Notes: a model not told the origin generated them from the sequence alone. Numbered from the stretch's first letter, positions 1 through 7,629 are shown. The stretch: DNA of 17,235 bases from an uncultured Lachnospiraceae bacterium (GCA_902772565.1 CACYBJ010000015.1:1-17235), one strand, 5' to 3'. Translations and numbers: made by a program.

Positions 1-576
1 AAGCTTACTCTTTCCCTCAATTACTTTGATCAGTTCCGTTACATGGAACGTAATGGTCAGGCCCGCAACAAATCCCCAGGCAAGTGCGTGGGAGAATACA
101 AGAAGCATAATCGGAAGGCTGTAGAGAACCGGCTTCTCATATCGTTTCTCATACAATACGCCAACCAGAACAACGCCCAGCAGAACCAGGCAATAGTTCC
201 TCGCGATAGCCGAATAGATATAGAGAAATGGAATCGTAAAAAGAATGACGATTTTCAGAACGGAGTGCAGTTTCGTACGAAACAGAAAGAAAAAAGCCGC
301 CAAAGCAACGATCAGGCTGCTGAGCGCATTCATCGTCCAGACAGGCGCACCGGTCTTCGCAAACGGCATCAGCAGAATGTGCCATAAAACCGGATGACCC
401 TCATGTCTGCTGAAGCGAACCAGTTCCGATATGGACATATTCTTGGCCATCAGCCAGGCGTGAATCTCATCACGCCAAGGCTCATGAATGTATACCAAGT
501 AAGCGCTCAGTCCAAGGTAAAGAACAAACGCAATAATGAGTTCTATGTGAAGCTTGGATTTTTCGGATGATTTCAT
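1..576 (-). CDS. GT-C family (GT39-like) membrane glycosyltransferase, N-terminal part, cut by window edge
   Basis: An open frame of 192 codons runs from an ATG at 576 to the left edge without a stop, so only the N-terminal part is visible. The first membrane segment is at about residues 11-30. It is followed by an acidic outer-loop motif, HEPWRDEIHAW (31-41), and then HEGHPVLWHILLM (58-70). More hydrophobic segments follow at about 82-98, 106-120 and 127-140. The WxDE plus EGHPxLW pattern is typical of GT-C integral-membrane transferases that use polyprenyl-phosphate sugars on the outer face; the acidic pair is the likely metal and catalytic site. The ATG overlaps the stop of the preceding rmd-like gene in an ATGA arrangement, so translation is probably coupled. 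As the last visible gene it may add a side sugar to the finished polymer. The family call is fairly firm; donor and acceptor are unknown. Confidence 0.75.
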   Translation of the reverse strand, partial: MKSSEKSKLHIELIIAFVLYLGLSAYLVYIHEPWRDEIHAWLMAKNMSISELVRFSRHEGHPVLWHILLMPFAKTGAPVWTMNALSSLIVALAAFFFLFRTKLHSVLKIVILFTIPFLYIYSAIARNYCLVLLGVVLVGVLYEKRYEKPVLYSLPIMLLVFSHALAWGFVAGLTITFHVTELIKVIEGKSKL

Positions 577-1532
577 TGCATCCTTTCCATAATCATATCA
601 TGAAGAGTATCTTTTATATCAATCTCCGGTTTCCAACCCAGCTCAGCTTCAATCTTGTAAGCCGATCCGACAATTTCCTTGTTGTCATCCGGTCTTACAT
701 AATCCGGGTTAACCCTTGTATTTACCTTTACGCCGACTTCTTCCGCGATGTAGTTGATGATTTCCGTTAATTGAAGTGCTCTACCCGAACAAATATTATA
801 GATTTCCCCGGGAGTTCCTTCTGTCAGTAACAGATAATATGCTCTGACTACATCTCTGACATCAACAAAATCCCGAATAATCGTTGTATCTCCGGTTTCA
901 ATTTCGCCCTCAGACTGTCCGGCTTTTTTAATATCAAGAATCCTCTTAATAAAGCTCGGAACAACAAACCGGTCATCCTGACGTGGTCCGATGTGATTAA
1001 AGGATCTGGTCATGATGACATTCATTTTATATGCCTTGACATAAACTTTTGACATCATTTCCTGCGAGACTCTCGCCACAGCATAAGGACTCACCGGATT
1101 AATAGGCTGACTTTCTCTTAACGGCAATTCAGCTCGTGTAACATTTCCGTACTCTTCCGAGGATCCAACGGAAAGAACTCTGCAAGACGGATCAGTTTCA
1201 CGAACAGCATCTATCAAATTAAGAAAGATATTACTGTTATTTGTAAAACTCTCTGAGGGATACTTCCAGCTATATGCTACACTGCTGAAGGCAGCCAAAT
1301 GCAGAATATATCCCGGATTAAAATTACGAATAATGCTTTTTAGAGACTCTTTGTCCATCAAATCAACTATAGAGAAAGAAATCTTAATCTTATCCGAGTA
1401 CCTGGTAAGATCAATTTTGGGAGATGTTCTGTCCAGACCCAAAATTTCACACTCAATATTGTTATCATACAGATAATCAATAAAATGTCCTGCAACAAAA
1501 CCTGAAGCACCTGTAATTGCAATCTTCATCAT
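573..1532 (-). CDS. rmd: GDP-4-dehydro-6-deoxy-D-mannose reductase (NAD-dependent epimerase/dehydratase, SDR)
   Basis: Extended SDR protein of 319 residues. It probably reduces GDP-4-keto-6-deoxy-D-mannose, the Gmd product, to GDP-D-rhamnose in the cytoplasm. The Rossmann motif GASGFVAG is at residues 8-15, SVGSSEEYG at 121-129, the active-site segment SPYAVAR at 148-154, and FNHIGPRQ at 178-185. GSSEEYG and FNHIGP, followed by RDFVDVRDVVRAY and GEIYNICSGR, resemble Rmd proteins rather than GDP-fucose synthases (Fcl). The usual YxxxK lysine is arginine here (R154). The start was set at the ATG at 1532 because GGAG (1541-1544) sits 8 bases upstream; a TTG two codons earlier would be only 2 bases from it, and a second ATG follows directly. 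A 67-base gap separates it from manC upstream, and its stop overlaps the next gene. A related 4-epimerase or reductase activity cannot be excluded. Confidence 0.78.
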   Translation of the reverse strand: MMKIAITGASGFVAGHFIDYLYDNNIECEILGLDRTSPKIDLTRYSDKIKISFSIVDLMDKESLKSIIRNFNPGYILHLAAFSSVAYSWKYPSESFTNNSNIFLNLIDAVRETDPSCRVLSVGSSEEYGNVTRAELPLRESQPINPVSPYAVARVSQEMMSKVYVKAYKMNVIMTRSFNHIGPRQDDRFVVPSFIKRILDIKKAGQSEGEIETGDTTIIRDFVDVRDVVRAYYLLLTEGTPGEIYNICSGRALQLTEIINYIAEEVGVKVNTRVNPDYVRPDDNKEIVGSAYKIEAELGWKPEIDIKDTLHDMIMERMQ

Positions 1533-1599
1533 AACCAAATCTCCATCACTTAATAATTAACGCTTCTTGCAATCCCGTTATCCTATCTAGAAGGAAAAC

Positions 1600-2910
1600 C
1601 TATAGTTCATACTTATGCTTATCAGCGGCACTGATTTCCTTTCCAAGCTGAACTTCTATGATTTTTAAACCTTCTTCTCCTGCAATTACCGTATGTCTGC
1701 ATCCTGCCGCCATTGCTATAACATCCCCCGGCTTTACGACCTGTTCCATTCCGTCCACAATTGTATGACCGGATCCTTCTATAACCGTCCATATCTCATC
1801 TCTATGATCATGGGAATGATAGTTCATCTTATGACCGGGATTAAGCGTAACCTTTACCGTCATGCTTCCTTCATCAACATCAAGGACACGATATGAGCCC
1901 CAACTTTTCTCAGCAAACATAATCTGTTGGTCAATAGCATCTACGAAGGGTTTAATGTACGAACTTTGTTCTTTATCGGATACAAGAATTCCCTCCGGCG
2001 ATGCAGATATGACCATATCATGCAGACCCATACCCAGAATCGGAATTCCTAACTCATTAACTATATGAACATTAGAACAGTTCTCATTCACGCATCCCTT
2101 TCCGACAATTGGATCTTTCATGGCTTCCGTTAGCGTATTCCAAGTTCCCAAGTCTTTCCACTCTCCACTATAACGTAGAACCTCCAGGGATGTCTCCTGT
2201 TCAACCACGGCATAGTCAAAACTTATCTTTTTTAATTTTTCATATCCCGTAAATAATTCTTCATAATCAGCTGTTCCAAGTAGGGATTTACTTTTATCCA
2301 AAACATAGGATAATCGATATGCAAATACTCCGCCGTTCCAAAGAGCGCCTGCATCAATATACTTCTGCGCGGTAGCTGCATCCGGCTTTTCAGTAAACGT
2401 CCACGATTGCGTATCACCCTCTTTAGCCGGTTTAATATAACCGTATTTCTCAGAAGGATAAGTAGGCTGAATGCCCATAAGTATGAGATTTTTCTCCCCT
2501 TTTTCCGCAAGCTTATATAAATTATTTACGCACTCGAAATACGGCAAATCAACATATGGATCCACAGGGCAGACAACAACCGCCTCATCTTCCTTAACAC
2601 CCTGTACATCATGAAGATAAGCCGTTGCCAATGCAATTGCCGCAAAAGTATCTCTGCGACAAGGCTCAACACTAATGCCCACATCCATACCAAGCTGATT
2701 GTGGATGGCAGAAACTTGAGACTTCGAGGTGGCAATCGTCACGGTCGCTTCAGGATCTACGGTTTTAATCTGCTTGTAGATTCGCTGAACCATAGACTCA
2801 TATTCTCCGTCCTCTTTCTTGAAAATCTTTATAAACTGTTTAGAGCGGATATCATTGGAAAGTGGCCAAAGACGCTTTCCACTTCCACCGGACAAAAGTA
2901 TGATATTCAT
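1600..2910 (-). CDS. manC: Mannose-1-phosphate guanylyltransferase with C-terminal cupin (ManC/AlgA type)
   Basis: Protein of 436 residues that probably makes GDP-mannose from mannose-1-phosphate and GTP, feeding Gmd directly upstream. The nucleotidyltransferase signature GGSGKRLWPLS is at 8-18, followed by KQF. Later markers are FTEKP (172-176), WNGGVFAY (191-198), a SFDYAV segment and a WKDLGTW segment. The C-terminal cupin (about 336-425) has HSHDHRDEIW (H365, H367, H369, E372) and a second-motif histidine at 406, as in the type II phosphomannose isomerase domain. It is shorter than the usual 470-480 residues. It lacks the canonical NTAPA motif (EPCRRDTFAA instead) and has CPVDPYVD in place of PADH, so it belongs to a divergent branch. 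Whether the cupin is an active isomerase is uncertain. The start is 9 bases after the gmd stop, with AGGAG inside the end of gmd. No phosphomannomutase gene is visible. Confidence 0.82.
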   Translation of the reverse strand: MNIILLSGGSGKRLWPLSNDIRSKQFIKIFKKEDGEYESMVQRIYKQIKTVDPEATVTIATSKSQVSAIHNQLGMDVGISVEPCRRDTFAAIALATAYLHDVQGVKEDEAVVVCPVDPYVDLPYFECVNNLYKLAEKGEKNLILMGIQPTYPSEKYGYIKPAKEGDTQSWTFTEKPDAATAQKYIDAGALWNGGVFAYRLSYVLDKSKSLLGTADYEELFTGYEKLKKISFDYAVVEQETSLEVLRYSGEWKDLGTWNTLTEAMKDPIVGKGCVNENCSNVHIVNELGIPILGMGLHDMVISASPEGILVSDKEQSSYIKPFVDAIDQQIMFAEKSWGSYRVLDVDEGSMTVKVTLNPGHKMNYHSHDHRDEIWTVIEGSGHTIVDGMEQVVKPGDVIAMAAGCRHTVIAGEEGLKIIEVQLGKEISAADKHKYEL

Positions 2911-2919
2911 ATTCTGCTA

Positions 2920-3978
2920 TTATCTCCTATTTTTTATTTGTTCCTCAGCACGTTCTACAGCGACCTTTTCCATATCATGTTCAACCATTAATTTTACCAA
3001 TTCTTCAAAGCTGGTCTTTGTCGGATTCCAGCCAAGTTCTCTCTTTGCCTTACTGGGATCACCCCACAAGTTGACCACATCCGTTGGACGATAGAAGTCC
3101 GGGGAAACCTCAACAACAACCTTTCCCGTACTCTTATCAATTCCCTTCTCATCCATGCCTTCCCCTTGCCATTCCAATTCAATGCCGGCATGATGAAATG
3201 CAAGCGTCGCGAATTCACGAACGCTGTGCTGAACACCGGTAGCAATTACGAAATCATCGGGCTTTTCATTCTGAAGAATCAACCACATACACTCTACATA
3301 ATCCTTTGCATAGCCCCAATCACGAAGAGAACTGAGATTTCCAAGATACAGTTTGTCCTGCACACCTTGAGCTATGCGAGCTGCTGCCAATGTAATTTTT
3401 CTGGTTACAAAGGTTTCTCCACGCCTCTCCGATTCATGGTTAAACAAAATGCCCGAACAGCAGAACATATTATATGCTTCACGATATTCCTTGGTAATCC
3501 AGAAACCATACTGCTTTGCAACGGCATAAGGAGAATAGGGATGGAATGGGGTTGTTTCAGACTGAGGAACCTCTTCTACTTTACCATAGAGTTCGGAAGT
3601 GGATGCCTGATAAATACGACAGGTATCGGCCAATCCCGCAATACGAACAGCTTCCAAAATACGAAGCACACCGGTAGCATCTACGTCAGCCGTAAACTCC
3701 GGCACATCAAAGCTAACCTGAACGTGGCTCTGTGCGGCAAGGTTGTATATTTCATCCGGGCGAACAGTACTGATGACCTTCAATAGGCTCATACTGTCTG
3801 CAAGATCCCCATAATGAAGATGAAATCTTTCATTTCCTTCCAAATGGGCAATTCGTTCCCTGAAATCAACCGAAGAACGACGAATAATTCCATGAACATC
3901 ATACCCTTTCTCAATCAGGAATTCAGACAAATAAGAACCATCCTGCCCCGTTACGCCTGTAATTAATGCTTTTTTCAT
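2920..3978 (-). CDS. gmd: GDP-mannose 4,6-dehydratase
   Basis: Full-length Gmd of 352 residues, within the family's usual 340-375. It converts GDP-D-mannose to GDP-4-keto-6-deoxy-D-mannose with NADP(H). The Rossmann glycines are G8, G11 and G14 in TGVTGQDGSYL. RRSS (33-36) and NLAAQSHV (79-86) follow. The catalytic Thr/Glu pair lies in STSELYG (T127, E129) and the Tyr/Lys pair in YAVAK (Y151, K155). ILFNHESERRGETFVTRKI (177-195) is a family hallmark; many homologues have HESP where this one has HESE. The ribosome site GGAGG (3986-3990) lies 7 bases before the ATG. It opens the nucleotide-sugar block after a 51-base gap, one of the larger gaps in the cluster. The downstream partner is rmd-like rather than fcl, which points to D-rhamnose rather than L-fucose. 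Confidence 0.95.
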   Translation of the reverse strand: MKKALITGVTGQDGSYLSEFLIEKGYDVHGIIRRSSVDFRERIAHLEGNERFHLHYGDLADSMSLLKVISTVRPDEIYNLAAQSHVQVSFDVPEFTADVDATGVLRILEAVRIAGLADTCRIYQASTSELYGKVEEVPQSETTPFHPYSPYAVAKQYGFWITKEYREAYNMFCCSGILFNHESERRGETFVTRKITLAAARIAQGVQDKLYLGNLSSLRDWGYAKDYVECMWLILQNEKPDDFVIATGVQHSVREFATLAFHHAGIELEWQGEGMDEKGIDKSTGKVVVEVSPDFYRPTDVVNLWGDPSKAKRELGWNPTKTSFEELVKLMVEHDMEKVAVERAEEQIKNRR

Positions 3979-4029
3979 GTTTTTTCCTCCAAACTCAGCT
4001 TAGTGCCGTTTTATATTTTAATAGTTCAG

Positions 4030-5298
4030 TTAACACTTGAATGACCTATTTGTACACAATAGTTTCCTTTTTCTGGCAAGCAGTTTTCTGCGACGAAAGA
4101 CAAACTTTCTTTTATAATCCATGACCGGCTCAGATCTGGGCAACATCATCATAACAAAATACAGATAATAAAACGAGTAATTGGAATACGACTCAAAAAG
4201 CATCATAACCCAATATGCAGCCATAAAGGCCAGCCAGGTCTTTATATGATTATCCTTTCTTCCTTTAATCGTTGCAAAAGTATGTATTATGCAGTTAAGA
4301 TAAAGCAATAATCCTATTACACCCGACCTCACCAACACATCCAATACTTCATTATGTGCATATGCAAGGTTCTGGCTTCGGATGTGGAACATTTTTATGT
4401 TATTGCGATCATTGTCACCTGTTCCCAATATCGGATTATCTTTAATATAGGCAAAGGCTCTGTCCCAAAGAACCGTTCTTTCTGTCAATGTGGAATCCTT
4501 GTGAAAAACACTCATTATCAAACCACTGTAATTCTCTTGCATACGCAGAATAACAATTAGAACAAAGACAAGTGTAATTCCAATCAGAACCGTCTTCCAA
4601 TTAAACAAAAATTTTCTTACACCCGGAAAATGGATTAAAAGAAGCAAGAACACCAATAATGCCAATCCCGCAACAGTTACACCCGATTTGCAGATAGCCG
4701 CGCTTGCAAATACCGAAATCCAGGTAATAACCGTCAATGAATACTTTCTTGTTAAATATGCGTATTCAAAAGATAATAATAGCGCCGGCATAAGCACAAC
4801 CGCATGTCCATTATCGTAACCAAGTAAATAATTCTCCCAATTCCCATCATTATACATACCATGCGGAAAAGCAAGAATTGTCAGGAAATTCAGAATAACA
4901 AGTGCAGAAAGTATATAAGTCAATCTGCTTACAGTCAGTTTATAATTACGTTTTAAGGCTATTGCAATAAAGCAGATTGCCGCCAGTTGTCTTAAATGTC
5001 GGAAAGATCCTCCTCCTGTAATGGTTCCGGAAATAGCAAGAGTAACTATAACAGTAGCTGCAATCTTATATCCGTAATACAGGATAACATCGCCAACCTC
5101 AAAGTCCTTTCTCGCTCCGACGATAGCAAGAACACATAATAAGAATACAGGGACACCTATATATTTGTCCCATAGGCTCAGAACATTTAGTATACTCGAT
5201 GGCGCCATCTGATAAAAACAAGGCGGAATTATAAAGCTTATTATTATCAAATAGAAAGCAACCGGGTTTTGCGTTATATCCTTTGAAGTAACTTGCAT
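4030..5298 (-). CDS. O-antigen ligase/polymerase family (Wzy_C) membrane protein
   Basis: Hydrophobic protein of 422 residues with roughly ten predicted membrane segments. Its C-terminal half carries the Wzy_C pattern: STLTERTVLWDRAF (about 269-282), NPILGTG (288-294), then AHNEVLDVLVRSGVIGLLLY (314-333). Proteins of this fold polymerise or ligate undecaprenyl-linked oligosaccharides on the outer face of the membrane. A glycine- and histidine-containing stretch, LLGYDNGHAVVLM, occurs before the large loop. The last 30 residues form a very basic tail (KRKFVFRRRKLLARKRK) that is probably cytoplasmic. The ATG at 5298 starts 7 bases after the stop of the GT4 gene upstream; a TTG at 5319 would overlap that gene and is less likely. 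No clear ribosome site is seen, so translational coupling is plausible. It is one of two such proteins here, so polymerase versus ligase cannot be decided from sequence. Confidence 0.82.
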   Translation of the reverse strand: MQVTSKDITQNPVAFYLIIISFIIPPCFYQMAPSSILNVLSLWDKYIGVPVFLLCVLAIVGARKDFEVGDVILYYGYKIAATVIVTLAISGTITGGGSFRHLRQLAAICFIAIALKRNYKLTVSRLTYILSALVILNFLTILAFPHGMYNDGNWENYLLGYDNGHAVVLMPALLLSFEYAYLTRKYSLTVITWISVFASAAICKSGVTVAGLALLVFLLLLIHFPGVRKFLFNWKTVLIGITLVFVLIVILRMQENYSGLIMSVFHKDSTLTERTVLWDRAFAYIKDNPILGTGDNDRNNIKMFHIRSQNLAYAHNEVLDVLVRSGVIGLLLYLNCIIHTFATIKGRKDNHIKTWLAFMAAYWVMMLFESYSNYSFYYLYFVMMMLPRSEPVMDYKRKFVFRRRKLLARKRKLLCTNRSFKC

Positions 5299-5305
5299 TA
5301 TTTCA

Positions 5306-6388
5306 TCACATCCGTTCAAGTATCTCTAATAGTTTTCTTGCGCTTTTCTCCCAACTATACTCGTTAAGGATTAACTCATTGCTTTCCTTCGGTCTTGACA
5401 TTATTTCATCCAAATCCACATGTTCATAGTCGTCCGGATTGATATACCATACAGAATTCTTATAAACCTCCGGCAATGATGCTCTGTCAGAAACAATGCA
5501 ATTTGCCCCTACACTCATCGCCTCCATCGGAGGAATACCAAATCCCTCATAAAGTGATGGTTGAATAAACGCCTTACAATGTCTCATTAGAGCTTTTACC
5601 TCGCCATCAGAAAGATACCCGGCAAAGATCATATTTGGTGATTTTTCACCTTCGAAATCAAGGCTTACATGCCTTGTATTCGATCCGGAAATCACAAACT
5701 TGTACTGCGGATTCTTCTTTGCTGCAAAAGAAATCCATTTTATATTTTTATGGGGCAGTCTGCTACCCAGAGAAAAGAAAAAATCGGAACCTTCAAGATT
5801 CAGTTTGCTTATGATTCCCTCATCTTCTACCACTCTGTTGAAATGTTGCCAACCACAGGGAATTACATTGATTTTTTCTTCTGGAACCTTATAAATATTA
5901 ATAATGTCTTCTTTTGCGTCATGGCTATCTGTCAAAACCAGTTTGGCTTTTTTTACCGCTATCTTCTGATGTTTTATTATCTTCGCCCTTTGTCTTTTCG
6001 ATTTGAGTGTCGTATAGTGTTCCGGAAACAATTCAGGAATACAATCATATATCGTCACTACATCACAACCATATAGCGGGAATTGCAACAACATATCAAC
6101 AGAGAGCGCATCATTTTTTTTGATGTAATTTCTGGAAAAAACATTCTTATATAGATATCTTTCAATTCGTGATCCAAAGCCACCCAAATTATGTAGCCTC
6201 ATTCCAACTTTTACTACCTTGATGTTTCTAAAATTATAGATATCTTCCTCACAAGCAGGAATCATCAAGTCTATTTGGCCGGGTTCTATTATCTCGTCAA
6301 GACACTTTAGCAATTCCTTTGTATTTCTATGAATTCCAAATAGTTCCTTTTTCCCCATTCCCCATTCAACAATTACAATTTTCTTCAT
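5306..6388 (-). CDS. GT4 family glycosyltransferase, paralogue of the 7630-8712 gene
   Basis: Protein of 360 residues with a GT-B fold of the GT4 (glycosyltransferase group 1) type. The nucleotide-sugar domain has SLGSRLPHKNI (206-216), PSLYEGFGIPPMEAM (277-291) with the EX7E pair E281/E289, and DRASLPEV (301-308). No signal peptide or membrane segment is seen, so it is probably cytoplasmic and acts on the lipid-linked repeat. It aligns without gaps to the equally long protein at 7630-8712. By eye, identity is about 90 percent in the last 110 residues and about 63 percent in the first 125. Because the GT-B N-terminal domain binds acceptor and the C-terminal domain binds donor, the pair may share a donor and differ in acceptor. 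The ATG at 6388 follows the preceding GT4 stop by 9 bases, with AAGGA inside the end of that gene. An A8 run in the coding strand (6114-6121) is present. Confidence 0.9.
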   Translation of the reverse strand: MKKIVIVEWGMGKKELFGIHRNTKELLKCLDEIIEPGQIDLMIPACEEDIYNFRNIKVVKVGMRLHNLGGFGSRIERYLYKNVFSRNYIKKNDALSVDMLLQFPLYGCDVVTIYDCIPELFPEHYTTLKSKRQRAKIIKHQKIAVKKAKLVLTDSHDAKEDIINIYKVPEEKINVIPCGWQHFNRVVEDEGIISKLNLEGSDFFFSLGSRLPHKNIKWISFAAKKNPQYKFVISGSNTRHVSLDFEGEKSPNMIFAGYLSDGEVKALMRHCKAFIQPSLYEGFGIPPMEAMSVGANCIVSDRASLPEVYKNSVWYINPDDYEHVDLDEIMSRPKESNELILNEYSWEKSARKLLEILERM

Positions 6389-6397
6389 TATACAATA

Positions 6398-7531
6398 CTA
6401 TCCTTTTCCGAGTAGTCCCTCCATAATAGACATAATCTCTTCTGCGTTTTTTCTCCAAGAGAACCTCTGAGTCTGTGCTTTCATTTTCTTTTGCAGTTCT
6501 TTCAGCTCGTCCGCGGAAAGAGCCAAAACCGTCTCCATCATGGATGCAAGTTCTTTATAATCCAAGACGTTTTGGATATAAAAAGCGGCGTCGCCACCAA
6601 CTTCAGGAAGTGAAGAATTATTAGCCGTAATCACGGGAACACCTTGCTGCATGGCCTCCAAAACCGGAATACCAAAACCTTCATACAAGGAGGGATACAA
6701 AAAGGCTCGCGCGTTATGAATTAAATATTCCTTTTCCTCATCATTGATGTAGCCAAAGACTTTTATCCTGTCTTTAACTACAGACTGTTCAATCATCTCA
6801 TAAATATTCTCACATCTCCAGCCTCTTTTCCCGCAAAGAATAAGATCCGTTGATTCGCCTCCCCCCCTAGCGTATTCTTCAAAAGCTCTGATGATTGTTG
6901 GTATGTTCTTTCTCGGTTCAAATGTTCCAACAAACAAACAGTACGGCCTCGTTATCGTATCCTTTACATTGTTTCCTTCTTTAACTACCAGATCTCTGGC
7001 TCGGATAGCCTGAGGTCCACCGCAGTAGCTCACTACTATTTTTTCATTTTTAATCCCCCAAGTATCAATGATATCCTTCTTAGTTGCTTCGGAAATTGCA
7101 ACGATTTTATCTGCTTTTTTACAGTTTGATTTGCCAAATAGTTTTATTCCGATTTCCGTTTTCCTTTGACCTATTCCCTTAAAATGGAGTAATGACAAAT
7201 CATATATAGTCAAAATCATTTTGACATTCTTCACCTTGGGTGGCAGTGTATAGCTTGTTCCCCAATACACATCCAATCGTAGTTCTTTTATGATTTTCGG
7301 GAGCACCAATCGAGACCATACCGCACCCTTATTAATTTTCGCTTTCCTGATCACGACATGCCAATTGGCGGGCAATTTCGATTCATCAATTACCAATGGA
7401 TTAAATCCGATTAGAAAGTATTCATGCTGAGGGTAATCATCCATCCAAGAGGAGATAATATTATATACACTTCTAGCGATTCCTCCGAAGGATGCGCTAC
7501 TGAATATTCTTGCTTCGATTCCAATTCTCAT
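6398..7531 (-). CDS. GT4 family glycosyltransferase (mannosyl/rhamnosyltransferase-like)
   Basis: Protein of 377 residues, GT4 type. The N-terminal acceptor domain has GGIARSVYNI (16-25), GTSYTLPP (91-98) and TIYDLSLLHF (108-117). The donor domain has VGTFEPRKNI (201-210), LYPSLYEGFGIPVLEAM (278-294) with EX7E E284/E292, and NNSSLPEV (304-311). The N-terminal style is that of mannosyl- and rhamnosyltransferases of O-antigen clusters, which fits the GDP-mannose pathway nearby; the actual sugar is inference. It lies between two paralogous GT4 genes. AGGGG (7543-7547) precedes the ATG by 11 bases, at the end of the widest gap in the window (98 bases). A G7 run in the coding strand (6861-6867) encodes part of RGGG (222-225). 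Slippage by one base in either direction would create a stop before the EX7E motif. Confidence 0.9.
   Translation of the reverse strand: MRIGIEARIFSSASFGGIARSVYNIISSWMDDYPQHEYFLIGFNPLVIDESKLPANWHVVIRKAKINKGAVWSRLVLPKIIKELRLDVYWGTSYTLPPKVKNVKMILTIYDLSLLHFKGIGQRKTEIGIKLFGKSNCKKADKIVAISEATKKDIIDTWGIKNEKIVVSYCGGPQAIRARDLVVKEGNNVKDTITRPYCLFVGTFEPRKNIPTIIRAFEEYARGGGESTDLILCGKRGWRCENIYEMIEQSVVKDRIKVFGYINDEEKEYLIHNARAFLYPSLYEGFGIPVLEAMQQGVPVITANNSSLPEVGGDAAFYIQNVLDYKELASMMETVLALSADELKELQKKMKAQTQRFSWRKNAEEIMSIMEGLLGKG
6861..6867 (-). repeat. G7 homopolymer tract inside a glycosyltransferase gene
   Basis: Seven cytosines on the plus strand read as G7 on the coding strand, inside codons for residues 222-225 of the GT4 gene. 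It stands out in AT-rich sequence. Translating across it with one G removed gives a TGA about 22 codons later; one G added gives a TGA about 19 codons later. It could therefore act as an on/off slippage site, though seven bases is short for this. Confidence 0.5.
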
Positions 7532-7629
7532 TTTTCTAACGTCCCCTGTTTTATCTCGACAGTTATTATTACCTTCCCCATTTACTACTTTTTTGAATGC
7601 ATATTCCGTCTGTATGGGTTAATCAAAGT

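Noticed and set aside
1..6. HindIII site AAGCTT at the exact left edge as a cloning junction
   Set aside because: Other HindIII sites occur inside the window and the right edge has none, so this is probably chance.
43..387. Open frame on the plus strand at the left end
   Set aside because: It is antisense to a clear GT-C membrane protein frame on the minus strand, has no ribosome site and no recognisable domain.
3166..3786. 206-codon open frame on the plus strand
   Set aside because: It lies fully antisense to gmd, whose motifs and length are complete; the translated sequence has no family features.
3979..4029. TATAAA-like element upstream of gmd as an internal promoter
   Set aside because: A TATAAA occurs on the coding strand, but no acceptable -35 sits at 16-18 bases; such AT-rich hexamers are expected by chance here.
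7586..7606. GAAT-ATGC-ATTC hairpin followed by an A run in the 98-base gap
   Set aside because: The stem is only four weak pairs and the run is A, not T, on the transcribed strand; not a terminator.
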